A stretch of 64,000 nucleotides of DNA from DASQHW01 sp038209365 (GTDB taxonomy: Bacteria > Actinomycetota > Acidimicrobiia > IMCC26256 > PALSA-610), in the NCBI GenBank assembly GCA_038209365.1, contig JBBQXS010000020.1, forward strand, positions 1 through 64,000, read 5' to 3'. Of the stretch, positions 7,008-14,971 are shown in pieces (the first letter of the stretch is position 1; each line of letters starts with the position of its first letter). Both the position numbers and the translations under genes were made by a program. The notes beneath the pieces are model-generated. The model was not told the origin of the DNA and did no database searches. It was given only the letters and a program-made list of their open reading frames with translations.

Positions 7008-8385
7008 GCTCGGCGAGCAGCCACACCTCGGAGCGAATCAAGCTCGACCAGTCGTCGAGGTGCAGACTTTCGTTCTCGCCGTGGATTCGGCTCTGCGGAT
7101 CGCCGGGCCCAATCAGGAGCGCAGGGATTCCACCGAAGGCATCGGCGAACGGCCCGACGAACGGGATCGAACCACCGACTCCCATCAGCACCGGGGCGAC
7201 GCCGAACCCCTTCTGCAGGGCTCGCCTGGCCGCATCGAAGGCGGGGCCGGTCGGATCGGTCTCCCACGCGGGCGCACCCTCGAGCGGCGTGAACGCGACC
7301 TCGAGGCCCCACGGCACCGATCGTTCGACCTGCCGGCGCAGCGCGTCCAGCACGCGCGTTGCGTCCTGACCCGGACCGAGACGCATCGAGAGCCGGGCGG
7401 CAGCGGCCGCGACGATCTGGTTCGACGAGCCCCTGATCGGGTGCCCGTCGATCCCGATGACGGTGATCGTCGGGCGCAGCCACAGGCGCTCGTGGAGTGT
7501 CGTCGACGGATCACCCGCGAGCTCCACGCCGGGACGCGCGCCCATCGTGCGCGCGAACGCGCCGGGTCGATCGTCGAGACCTTCGATCGAGGCCCGTTCG
7601 GTCGATGTCGGTGCACGCAGGCCGTCGAATGCGCCCTCGAACGAAGGGTCGCCGTGCTGGTCGACGAGTGATGCCAGCACGAGCGCCAGCGCCATCACCG
7701 GATCCGGGATCGCGCCGCCGACCATGCCGGAGTGCTGCGGACCATCGAGCGCGCGCAGTTCGATGTCGGCAGCCGCGAGGCCGCGCAGGGAGTACGTCAG
7801 GCCGGGCACCCCGACATCCCAGTTGCCGGCGTCGGCAAGGACGAGCACATCGGCGCGCAGCTCGTCGAGGTGCGCGGTCAAGAACGTGTGCAGGGTCGGC
7901 GAACCGATCTCCTCCTCGCCTTCGATCAACACCCGGACGTTGCAGGGCGGCCCGTCGCCCCGCGCGAGCCACGCGCTCATCGCATACGCGTGCGCGACGG
8001 CGCCCGCCTTGTCGTCGGCCGCACCCCGGCCGTAGAGGCGGCCGGCGCGCTCCTCCGGCTCGAACGGCGCACTGGCCCAGTTCTCCACGACACCCGGCGG
8101 CTGCACGTCGTGGTGCGCGTACAGCAACACGGTCGGCGCGTCGGGCCCGGCGTGCATCCACTCGCCGATCACGAACGGTTGGGAGCCCTCGACGCCCGCG
8201 ATGCGCACGTTCTCGAGGCCATGCGCGCGCAACAGCTCGAGGGTCGCGTCCGCGCTCGCCTGCACATCGTCGTGCCGATCGGGGTCGGCGCTGATGCTGC
8301 GAATGCGCACGAGCGCTTCCAAGTCGGCCCGGGCCCGGTCGCGGGCTGCATCAGCGGCCTCGATCGCGTGCGTCGCGTCGATCAC
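6979..8385 (-). CDS. M20-family metallopeptidase (dipeptidase-like)
   Basis: A 468-residue M20 peptidase of the ArgE/DapE/CPG2 group. The two-zinc ligands are visible in order: His in YAHHDVQPPG, the bridging Asp in GRGAADDKAG, the general base and ligand pair in EGEEEIGS, Asp in LADAGNWD, and the late His in SRIHGENE. A dimerisation lid domain sits between. The family removes single residues from dipeptides or N-acyl amino acids in the cytoplasm; the exact substrate is not readable. The GTG start forms a GTGA overlap with the stop of the Lrp-type gene, so both belong to one operon. Its 3' end overlaps the YtfJ-like gene on the other strand. Confidence 0.88.
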   Translation of the reverse strand: MIDATHAIEAADAARDRARADLEALVRIRSISADPDRHDDVQASADATLELLRAHGLENVRIAGVEGSQPFVIGEWMHAGPDAPTVLLYAHHDVQPPGVVENWASAPFEPEERAGRLYGRGAADDKAGAVAHAYAMSAWLARGDGPPCNVRVLIEGEEEIGSPTLHTFLTAHLDELRADVLVLADAGNWDVGVPGLTYSLRGLAAADIELRALDGPQHSGMVGGAIPDPVMALALVLASLVDQHGDPSFEGAFDGLRAPTSTERASIEGLDDRPGAFARTMGARPGVELAGDPSTTLHERLWLRPTITVIGIDGHPIRGSSNQIVAAAAARLSMRLGPGQDATRVLDALRRQVERSVPWGLEVAFTPLEGAPAWETDPTGPAFDAARRALQKGFGVAPVLMGVGGSIPFVGPFADAFGGIPALLIGPGDPQSRIHGENESLHLDDWSSLIRSEVWLLAELSDALRATP

Positions 8386-8645
8386 GTGCCGAACGAGATG
8401 TCGGCGGGGTCGTACTGACGGAAGGCGATCAGTGTACGGGTGTCGAGGACGCCGTCGAGCGTCGCGATGCGCCCAGTGACGAGTTGCGCGACTTGTTCGG
8501 TGTCGTTGGAATGGAGCAGGGCGACGAGATCCTCGTCGCCGGTCACCGAGTACACCTCGCTCACACCGTCGAGCGCAGCGAGGGCCGGACCCAGCTTCGA
8601 AACCTGCGCGGGCGTAGCCTTGATGAGGACGATCGCATTCAACAT
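8382..8645 (-). CDS. Stand-alone Lrp/AsnC ligand-binding (RAM) domain protein
   Basis: An 87-residue protein made only of the alpha-beta RAM domain that binds amino acids in Lrp/AsnC regulators; there is no helix-turn-helix. MLNAIVLIKATPAQV, GVSEVYSVTGDEDLVALLHS and a closing TLIAF strand are typical. I took the ATG at 8645, which begins the conserved first strand; the frame runs 19 codons further but into the enoyl-CoA hydratase gene. Such stand-alone modules oligomerise and can sense small metabolites or modulate full-length Lrp proteins. It sits 10 nt after the hydratase and overlaps the M20 peptidase start. Confidence 0.85.
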   Translation of the reverse strand: MLNAIVLIKATPAQVSKLGPALAALDGVSEVYSVTGDEDLVALLHSNDTEQVAQLVTGRIATLDGVLDTRTLIAFRQYDPADISFGT

Positions 8646-8655
8646 CTCTTGCAGG

Positions 8656-9492
8656 CTATGACTCGTCGTGCGTCGTTCGGTAGTCGCCGAACGGCTTGTC
8701 ACGGTCTTCGACCGCGCCCTTCACGCCGAGCGAGCGCAGCTTGGGCATGTAGTCCTGCGACGATCGTTGATGCAGGCCGAGCGCCTGGACCTCGGTGGTC
8801 GCACGCACGCCGGTGCGCATCCCCATCGCCTCGAGCGCGCGATGCACGGTGCGCTTGTTCAGCGCGAGCAGGTCACCGGGGATCTGCGCGACGCGTTCGG
8901 CGACCGCGAGCACCTCGCGCTCCAGATGTTCGGCGGGAAACGCGCGATTCGCGTACCCACCCTCGACGGCCTCGGTGCCGGTCATCGAGTCGCCGGTGAG
9001 CAATGCCTCCATTGCGCGTCGCCATCCGAGCAGCCACGGCTGCCAAAGGAAGTCGGGCGACGACATCGTCCGCACCGGCGGATAACCGATGGTCGCGTCC
9101 TGCGCGACGTACACGAGGTCGCATGCGGCGGCGAGCTCGGATCCTCCGGCGAGGCAGTATCCGTGTACCTGGGCGATGATCGGTGTCGACATGTCCATCA
9201 TCTCGAACCAGCCCTCCACGAGGTGCCGGCTCCAGAAACCGTCGCGCGTCGCGATCGGACGCGGGAGCGGATCATTCGGTTCGGGCGCGAGGTCGTAGCC
9301 CGCGGAGAAGGACGGCCCGGCGCCGCGAATGACGATCACGCTGACGTCGCGGTCCTGGTCCGCGCGGCGCAACTCGTCGAACAGCTCACGCCGCAAGGAG
9401 TTGCTCAGCGCGTTGCGTTTGTTCGGGCGGTTCAGTGTGAGTCGCCGCACACCCGGACGCGGATCGTCGGCGAGCACCAAGGGTTCGGTCAT
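8656..9492 (-). CDS. Enoyl-CoA hydratase/isomerase family protein
   Basis: A 278-residue crotonase-fold enzyme. RGAGPSFSAGYDL supplies the first oxyanion-hole amide, and VHGYCLAGGSELAAACDLV the second (the Ala-Gly-Gly turn). The usual catalytic Glu of hydratases is not obvious: the segment around YPPVRTMSSP has proline and valine where classical hydratases show GxxPE. Together with the bulky DFLWQPWLLG stretch, this suggests a divergent family member whose reaction may not be hydration. It lies 34 nt after the SDR and 10 nt before the Lrp-type gene, consistent with degradation of an acyl-CoA. Confidence 0.82.
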   Translation of the reverse strand: MTEPLVLADDPRPGVRRLTLNRPNKRNALSNSLRRELFDELRRADQDRDVSVIVIRGAGPSFSAGYDLAPEPNDPLPRPIATRDGFWSRHLVEGWFEMMDMSTPIIAQVHGYCLAGGSELAAACDLVYVAQDATIGYPPVRTMSSPDFLWQPWLLGWRRAMEALLTGDSMTGTEAVEGGYANRAFPAEHLEREVLAVAERVAQIPGDLLALNKRTVHRALEAMGMRTGVRATTEVQALGLHQRSSQDYMPKLRSLGVKGAVEDRDKPFGDYRTTHDES

Positions 9493-9526
9493 GGACCCGA
9501 ATGTAGGACGTGTCTCCGCGCCACGA

Positions 9527-10300
9527 CTAGAACGTGCGGCCGTACCGCCCTTGCAGGCGTTGCATGCCGCGTATCCATCGCTCGTAGTCCGCGGCCTTGC
9601 GACGGAAGTACTCGAGCACCTGCGGATGAGGCAGGATCAAGAAGGACTCGGCATCCAGCCCGGCGAGCACCGCGGCGGCGACCGCCTCCGGTTGGAGCAT
9701 GCCGTCGACGCCGGCAACACCGCCGTCCGGGATGCCCGCCGTCATGGCGGTGTTCACCGCCTGTGGCGCGAGCACCGACACCTTCAGACCCTGTTCCCCG
9801 TAGGTGATTGCGAGCCATTCGGCGAACGCGAGCGCCGCATGCTTCGTGACGGAATACGTCGCGCTCCCGATCTGCGTCAGCAACCCCGCGGCCGACGCGG
9901 TCTGCAGGAGGTAGCCGCCGCCACGCTCGATCATGCGCGGCACGAGCGCACGCGCGGCATAGATGTGCGCCATGACATTGACGCCGAGACTGCGTTCCCA
10001 GTCGCGATCCGACGAGTCCTCGCCACCCGGCAACACGATGCCTGCGTTCGAGCAGAACAGGTCGATGGGCCCGTAACGCCCTTCGGCCGCGTCGACGAGC
10101 GCGCGGACCTGCGCCTCGTCGGTGACATCGCAGTGCACCGCGAGACCGTCGACGTCCTTCGCCACGGCTTCGAGCGCGGCATCCTGCACGTCAGCCACCA
10201 CGACACCGCGCGCGTTCTCCGCCGCAAACCGGCGAGCCAGCGCGGCGCCGATTCCGGAGGCGCCACCGGTGATCACCACGCACTTGCCATCGAGCTTCAC
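9527..10300 (-). CDS. SDR-family oxidoreductase
   Basis: A 257-residue classical short-chain dehydrogenase. It has TGGASGIG in the cofactor loop, VADVQ after the second strand (an acidic residue, favouring NAD over NADP), the CSNAGI variant of NNAG, the catalytic serine region LLQTASAAG and the YSVTK active site. The C-terminal 60 residues are longer than in FabG-type enzymes and end in YFRRKAADYERWIRGMQRLQ, a tail seen in a group of actinobacterial SDRs of unknown substrate. The start codon overlaps the stop of the ThrB-like gene as ATGA. Confidence 0.87.
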   Translation of the reverse strand: MKLDGKCVVITGGASGIGAALARRFAAENARGVVVADVQDAALEAVAKDVDGLAVHCDVTDEAQVRALVDAAEGRYGPIDLFCSNAGIVLPGGEDSSDRDWERSLGVNVMAHIYAARALVPRMIERGGGYLLQTASAAGLLTQIGSATYSVTKHAALAFAEWLAITYGEQGLKVSVLAPQAVNTAMTAGIPDGGVAGVDGMLQPEAVAAAVLAGLDAESFLILPHPQVLEYFRRKAADYERWIRGMQRLQGRYGRTF

Positions 10301-11124
10301 TGCGTCGACCTCGACGTCACGGTCGCTCCCTCATGGGCGATCTCGAGCACGATCGCGCGTCCACCTGCCGGCATGGCGACGGCGATCTCCGGCGCGCGCG
10401 CGGGGTCGGCGAACGCGGCAGCGGACGGCCCCGAGCCGGACACCCACGCCCCGAAGGCGCCCGCCCGCAACGCCGTGTCTATCGCGATCCGGGTCTCCGG
10501 GGCCCGGGACAGCCTGCGGTCCTGATGCAGCCGGTCCTCGGTTGCCGTGCGCAGTGCATCGGTGTCTCCGGCGGCCAGCGCCGCAATGAGCAACGCCGTG
10601 CGGCCGACGTTGAACGCAGCATCGTCGAACGCGACCTGCTCGGGAAGGTGGCGCCGGGCACTCGTCGTGGGAGTCTCGCGATCCGGCACCCACAGCACGA
10701 CGGCGAGGTCGCGACCGAGCGGGACGCGCACCGCCCTTCCGCCCGCGACCGCGACAACCCCGCCGAGCAGCGAGGCCGCCACATTGTCGGCGTGCCCCTC
10801 GAGCTGTGTCGCGGCCGGAAGCACGTCGCGACGCGCGGCGCGCAACGGTCGCTCCCGCTGTACGGACGCCGCGAGGAGCCCGGCGACGCGGGAGGCGCCG
10901 GAGAAGCCGAGGCCTCGACCACCGGGAAAGTGGCACCGAACGGTCAGCGGGCCTTCACCGCCCGCGTGCCGGAACGCGCGCACCGCCGGATGCGTCTCGG
11001 GCGCGGGGTCGGGACCGCCGGCGCAGACCTCGAGGTGCGTGTCGAGCGCGACCGCTACCGCGTCGAACGCCGAGCCGAGGTTCGCGGAGGAGGCCGGCAC
11101 TCGCACACTCCAACCTGTTCGCAC
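10297..11124 (-). CDS. GHMP kinase, probable homoserine kinase
   Basis: A 275-residue GHMP-fold kinase. The start VRVPASSANLGSAFDAVAVA is the ThrB signature, and GHADNVAASLLGG is the third-motif region. Homoserine kinase makes O-phosphohomoserine for threonine. The ATP-binding motif is odd: where ThrB reads GLGSSSAA, this protein has GRGLGFSGASRVAG, so one of the two usual serines is replaced and the specificity is less certain. I chose the GTG at 11124, with GAGG eight bases upstream, over the ATG at 11208, which would run almost into the divergent gene. It is first in a run of five minus-strand genes, not beside thrA or thrC. Confidence 0.72.
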   Translation of the reverse strand: MRTGWSVRVPASSANLGSAFDAVAVALDTHLEVCAGGPDPAPETHPAVRAFRHAGGEGPLTVRCHFPGGRGLGFSGASRVAGLLAASVQRERPLRAARRDVLPAATQLEGHADNVAASLLGGVVAVAGGRAVRVPLGRDLAVVLWVPDRETPTTSARRHLPEQVAFDDAAFNVGRTALLIAALAAGDTDALRTATEDRLHQDRRLSRAPETRIAIDTALRAGAFGAWVSGSGPSAAAFADPARAPEIAVAMPAGGRAIVLEIAHEGATVTSRSTQ

Positions 11125-11209
11125 GAGAGCAGCCTCGCACTGTTGACCCAACGCGACGCGCCACGCGGATGCCACGATTTGACGCGTTGGTGGAGCTACC
11201 GTCCTCATC

Positions 11210-11491
11210 GTGGCGCGTTTGTGTGCGAGACCTGGCTGCAATGCCGCGGCGGCGGCGACCTTCACGTTCGATCCCGACGAGCTGATCGTCTGGCTCGACG
11301 CGCCCACGAACGGCGGGGCGCGCGCGGGAGAGCTGTGCGAACGGCACGTGAGCGCGCTGAAGCCGCCCCAGGGGTGGAAGCTCGATGACCGGCGCGGAAA
11401 GCGGGAAGCGGCCGCACACGAATTAGCGGTCGTGCTCGACGCTCGCAGCCCGATGCTCGCCCGCGCGTTCCGCAATTCGGGCGCGCTTTGA
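11210..11491 (+). CDS. DUF3499-like small zinc-ribbon-type protein (copy 1)
   Basis: A 93-residue protein. CARPGC near the N-terminus and CERH at about 42-45 give a Cys-x4-Cys plus Cys-x2-His set that could bind one zinc. The C-terminus reads LDARSPMLARAFRNS. The same pattern occurs in the next gene: LCAR-x-GC, AxATxxF, a tryptophan-leucine strand, LCxRH, PxGWxL and the final LDAR-x-P-x-L-x-RAFRN. This matches the actinobacterial DUF3499 family, for which no function is known to me. The GTG start lies directly beside the divergent ThrB-like gene. The two tandem copies are about 25-30% alike by eye. Confidence 0.75.
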   Translation: MARLCARPGCNAAAAATFTFDPDELIVWLDAPTNGGARAGELCERHVSALKPPQGWKLDDRRGKREAAAHELAVVLDARSPMLARAFRNSGAL

Positions 11492-11566
11492 CCGCCACGG
11501 AGTGCGTGTGGGCATACTCTGTGCGTAGCGGTCGGGCGGTCGTTGCAACCGGGAGGTGAGTCCGAC

Positions 11567-12157
11567 ATGGTCTCCGGCCCGACGTGGGCTCGGCGTTCCG
11601 TGGAACACGAGCGCCTGTGTGCGCGCCGGGGCTGCGGTGCGCCCGCCGTCGCGACCCTTCGCTTTCAGCCCGCGCAACGCTCGGCGTGGCTCGTGGACGT
11701 CGACGCGACGGCGACGAATTCCGAGCGCGACCTCTGCACCCGTCATGCAACTGCGCTCATCCTTCCGACCGGCTGGCAGCTCTTCGACGGCCGGCGTGCA
11801 CCGGCAGGTGACGGCGAGATCCTCGAACCACCCGGAGTCGGCCGGCCCGCGCTCCGCGCCCGTCGCGGCGACCTGGCACCCGTGCCCGTCGAGGAGCTCG
11901 ATCCGCAGGCGACGGCCGACGAGGAAGACGAGGGAGAAGCGGGGACGGAACCGGAGCAGACGCAGGTCGCCGGCGAGGCGCTCTTCGACGTGCTCGACGC
12001 GCGGACACCGCTCTTGCAGCGGGCGTTCCGGAACGTCTGGCCCGGCGCCGATTCAACGCGCGACTCAATCGACGGATGCGCGTCGCGGCCCGGAGAAGGC
12101 ACGGATGTGCGCCGGGGTGAGCCCGACGAACAGCGCGATCGCGGCGAGGACCAGTAA
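11567..12157 (+). CDS. DUF3499-like protein with acidic linker (copy 2)
   Basis: A 196-residue paralogue of the preceding gene. CARRGC and CTRH repeat the possible zinc site; LDARTPLLQRAFRN repeats the C-terminal signature, but about 55 residues of acidic, low-complexity linker (DEEDEGEAGTEPEQTQ) are inserted before it and about 35 charged residues follow it. The ATG at 11567 is set by GGGAGGTGA nine bases upstream. The last ~30 codons overlap the end of the MFS gene on the other strand, so the tail may be a recent extension. It probably shares a transcript with copy 1, 75 nt upstream. Confidence 0.72.
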   Translation: MVSGPTWARRSVEHERLCARRGCGAPAVATLRFQPAQRSAWLVDVDATATNSERDLCTRHATALILPTGWQLFDGRRAPAGDGEILEPPGVGRPALRARRGDLAPVPVEELDPQATADEEDEGEAGTEPEQTQVAGEALFDVLDARTPLLQRAFRNVWPGADSTRDSIDGCASRPGEGTDVRRGEPDEQRDRGEDQ

Positions 12158-13228
12158 GCCGGTACGCAGGCCGAACGCGCTCGACAGGAGTCCCACCAGC
12201 GGCGGCCCCGCGACCATGCCGAGATAGCCGCATGCGGTGACACCGCCGATCGCGAGCGGCGGGTGGCGCGCCTCGTTGTTGACGTCGGCGAGCAACAGCG
12301 GCCAGACGACGGAGATGCCGACCGCGGCGACGGCGAGCCCGGCCGCTGCGATCGCCGCGGTGCCGCAGAGCGCCTCGGTTGCGATGCCGACGGCCGCGAG
12401 CAGACCCCCGAGCCTGATCGCGCGGCGGGAACCCAGCGCGCCGACGATCGGACCACCGCCTATCCGCGCGAGCGTGGCGAGACTCTCACCCGCGACGTAC
12501 GCGCTCACTCCCGCGAGGACACCGAGGCCCAGATGGGCGCGGAGATAGAGGATGCCCCACGTGGCAATGCCGCCCTCGATCATCGCGGCCGCGCCGAAAA
12601 CCGACGCGAGCACGAGGAGTCCTTCGTGCCGGAGGCCGGCGACCGCGCGGATCATCGACGGATGATCCACGCGCGGCGGTTCGGGGACGTGGCTCCCGCG
12701 GACGAAGATCGCGGTCGCGGCCGCGACCGACGCCACGCCCAGCCAGACCACGCGCCACGACACGCCGAGGTCGAGCGCGATGCCGGTCGTCGCCGCGCCG
12801 AGCACCGCCGCGCCGTTGTACAGACCGTGGAAGCGCACGAGCTTTGCCGGCTCAGGCGCGAGCGCGTCGGCGGCGACGATGTTCATCACGACGTCGACCA
12901 TGCCGCCGGCGGCGAGCGCGACGATGAACACGGGTGCGAACAGCGCGAGGCGCGGTGCGCCTGCCCCGGACGCGAGGAGCACGCTCCACACGGCCAACCC
13001 GCCGGCAAGCGCGACGCGTGCACCCCACCGGTCGGTGAGTGCTCCACTGAACGGGGCGATCGCGGTCGCCGCCGCGATACCGCCCGCGAGGAGCAGGCCG
13101 AGTTGTGCGTCGGTCAGGCCGAACGCCCGCTCGACGTCGACCGCCGCGACCGCCCACGTTCCCGCGAACGCTCCGAATACCAGGAACGCCGCGGCCACCG
13201 GCCGCAACGACGCGCGCGCGTCTGCCAT
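12065..13228 (-). CDS. MFS transporter
   Basis: A 387-residue integral membrane protein of the major facilitator superfamily, with about 12 hydrophobic segments. GALTDRWGARVALAGG matches the cytoplasmic loop 2-3 motif GxxxDRxGRR, and the pattern repeats weakly in the second half (GPIVGALGSRRAIRLGG). It has no large loops and resembles proton-driven exporters. The ATG at 13228 lies 5 nt after the aldo/keto reductase stop, so it is the last gene of the five-gene operon that begins with the MBL-Rieske protein. Whether it imports the operon's substrate or exports a product cannot be read. Its 3' end overlaps the second DUF3499-like gene by 93 nt, convergently. Confidence 0.85.
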   Translation of the reverse strand: MADARASLRPVAAAFLVFGAFAGTWAVAAVDVERAFGLTDAQLGLLLAGGIAAATAIAPFSGALTDRWGARVALAGGLAVWSVLLASGAGAPRLALFAPVFIVALAAGGMVDVVMNIVAADALAPEPAKLVRFHGLYNGAAVLGAATTGIALDLGVSWRVVWLGVASVAAATAIFVRGSHVPEPPRVDHPSMIRAVAGLRHEGLLVLASVFGAAAMIEGGIATWGILYLRAHLGLGVLAGVSAYVAGESLATLARIGGGPIVGALGSRRAIRLGGLLAAVGIATEALCGTAAIAAAGLAVAAVGISVVWPLLLADVNNEARHPPLAIGGVTACGYLGMVAGPPLVGLLSSAFGLRTGLLVLAAIALFVGLTPAHIRAFSGPRRASVD

Positions 13229-13233
13229 CCGCG

Positions 13234-14208
13234 TCAGCGGTGTTCGCGAATGCGCCGGCTGAGCATCTTCACGCCGCCGGCCGCGCCGCGCACGGGGTGG
13301 AATGAATCCGATACGGAGGTCAACTCTGCGAGCTCGTCGGCGGAGAGCTGCAACTCCGCGGCCGCGACGTTCGCCTCGAGTTGAGCGACGCTGCTCGCGC
13401 CCGGAATCGCGATCACGTTCGGGTGGCTGATCACCCACGCGAGCGCGACCTGGGTCGGCGTTGCATCGTGGGTCTTGCCAATCGTGCGCAGCCTCTCGAT
13501 GAGGTCGTGCGCGCGCACGACGTTCTCGGGCAAGAAGAGCGGATCGAACATCCGCGCCGAGTTCTTTGGCAGGTTCGTCGCGTCGTAGCGCCCCGACAAC
13601 AGACCCTTGGCGAGGGGGCTGTACGCGATGACAAGGCGATCGTTCGCTGCTGCGTACGGGACGAGCTCGACGTCCGGCTTGCGCACCGCGAGGCTGTACT
13701 GCACCTGGTTCGACAAGACGGGCGAACCCAACGCGCGCTCGGCCGCGCGCCAACGGGCGAGGGAGAAGTTGCTGACGCCGGCATGGTCGATCACTCCCGC
13801 GTCCAGGAGCCGTCGCATACCGCGCATCTGCTCGGCGATCGGGACCGCGGGGTTCGGCCAGTGGATCTGGTACAGGTCGAGCTTGTGCACGCCGAGGCGC
13901 GCCGCGCTCGCCCGTCCGTGCTTCTCGACGACGCTCGCGAGCGGCATCACGGGCAAGAGCTTCGTCGCGAGGAAGACGTCGGCCCTTCGGTGCGCGATCG
14001 CGCGCCCGACGATGCGCTCCGATTCGTTGCGACCGTAGATCTCGGCGGTGTCAACGACGTTCACACCGAGGTCGAGCGCGCGTTGCAGGATGCGGCCCGC
14101 CTCGCCGGTGGCATAGTCGGAGCCGTAGCCCCAGTCCTTCGAGCCGAACTGCCACGTGCCGAGGCCGATCACCGACACCCGGGCATGGTTCACCGTGAGG
14201 AAGCGCAT
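13234..14208 (-). CDS. Aldo/keto reductase
   Basis: A 324-residue (alpha/beta)8-barrel NADPH-dependent reductase. The catalytic tetrad is visible: Asp and Tyr in VVDTAEIYGRNESERIVG, Lys in FLATKLLP and His in LYQIHWPNP. The cofactor-phosphate region near the C-terminus reads IPGASSVAQLEANVAA, as in NADPH-binding members. The ATG at 14208 starts MRFLTVNHARVSVIGLGTW, the standard first strand; the frame continues upstream but overlaps the ABM and VOC genes without homology. It lies 14 nt after the ABM gene and 5 nt before the MFS gene. The substrate is unknown, probably an aldehyde or ketone from the operon's pathway. Confidence 0.88.
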   Translation of the reverse strand: MRFLTVNHARVSVIGLGTWQFGSKDWGYGSDYATGEAGRILQRALDLGVNVVDTAEIYGRNESERIVGRAIAHRRADVFLATKLLPVMPLASVVEKHGRASAARLGVHKLDLYQIHWPNPAVPIAEQMRGMRRLLDAGVIDHAGVSNFSLARWRAAERALGSPVLSNQVQYSLAVRKPDVELVPYAAANDRLVIAYSPLAKGLLSGRYDATNLPKNSARMFDPLFLPENVVRAHDLIERLRTIGKTHDATPTQVALAWVISHPNVIAIPGASSVAQLEANVAAAELQLSADELAELTSVSDSFHPVRGAAGGVKMLSRRIREHR

Positions 14209-14222
14209 CGAAGGAGCGTACG

Positions 14223-14525
14223 TCAGAGCCGGGTCGGGGACGCCTCGTAGATCTCCATGCCCGGCGGCTCGGCCGCGAGATTGGCCGCGGCCTCCACGAA
14301 CGCACCCGAGGCCGGGACCGCAAAGTGCGCGAGCAGCGCGTCCTTGTCCGACCATTGCTCCACGAACACGAGTCGCAGCGGTTCCTCCACGTGCCGGTGC
14401 ACCGCATGGGCGACGCAGCCGGCCTCCGTACGCGACCGACGCACGTGCTCGATGCTCAAGCGGATCAGCTCGTCGATCGTTGCCGGAGTTCCCAGCACGG
14501 TCCCGGTCACGATGATCACGCTCAA
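14223..14525 (-). CDS. Antibiotic biosynthesis monooxygenase (ABM) domain protein
   Basis: A 100-residue single-domain protein of the dimeric alpha-beta barrel type. VIIVTGTVLGTPATIDELI, the helix HVRRSRTEAGCVAHAVHRH, and LVFVEQWSDKDALLAHF followed by the end-of-domain helix are the ABM layout. Members include cofactor-free monooxygenases acting on polycyclic phenols and YgiN-type quinol oxidases; others are only oligomerisation domains. The start overlaps the VOC stop (ATGA), so both are made together. In this operon it might oxidise an aromatic substrate handled by the VOC and MBL-Rieske proteins; this is inference. Confidence 0.82.
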   Translation of the reverse strand: MSVIIVTGTVLGTPATIDELIRLSIEHVRRSRTEAGCVAHAVHRHVEEPLRLVFVEQWSDKDALLAHFAVPASGAFVEAAANLAAEPPGMEIYEASPTRL

Positions 14526-14971
14526 TGGAAGCCCTCCTCGTCGAGGTGCCGCCGGTATGCCATCGGAAGGAGCTCGACCAGCTGCCCATCCGGGTCACGG
14601 ATGAAGACGGCGGCACCGATGTTGGAGCTGTCGACGACCTCTCCGCCGTAGGCCGGAACCCGCATGCACATGTCGTCGATGTCGTCGACAGAGAGGGAGA
14701 TATGGGTGAGCCCGGGCTCGTTCATGGTGCGCGGCCGGTACGGGCGCGTTTGGCCGGCGGCGGAGTAGTGCAGCAGCTCCAGGACGAGGCCGTCGCGCAC
14801 GAGGTACGCAGCGGTCATGCCGAGCGGCGGGGTGAGCGACATCAGCTGCGCCGAGGTCTCGTCCGGCGGTGCGATCTCACGTTCCAACGAGAAGCCGAAC
14901 AGCTCGCAATAGAAGCGCTTCGATCGTTCGAGATCGGTGACGCACTGGCCGACGTGGTTGAAGGCAGTCAC
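14522..14971 (-). CDS. VOC-family (glyoxalase/dioxygenase fold) protein
   Basis: A 149-residue vicinal-oxygen-chelate protein with two beta-alpha-beta-beta-beta modules. FNHVGQCVTDLERSKRFY opens module one with a metal-type His, GLTHISLSVDDIDDM opens module two with a second His, and FIRDPDGQLVELL holds the usual C-terminal Glu. These ligands suit a lyase, isomerase or small extradiol dioxygenase. The GTG at 14971 overlaps the MBL-Rieske stop as GTGA, and its own stop overlaps the ABM start, so the three genes are translationally chained. The substrate is not identifiable. Confidence 0.85.
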   Translation of the reverse strand: MTAFNHVGQCVTDLERSKRFYCELFGFSLEREIAPPDETSAQLMSLTPPLGMTAAYLVRDGLVLELLHYSAAGQTRPYRPRTMNEPGLTHISLSVDDIDDMCMRVPAYGGEVVDSSNIGAAVFIRDPDGQLVELLPMAYRRHLDEEGFH

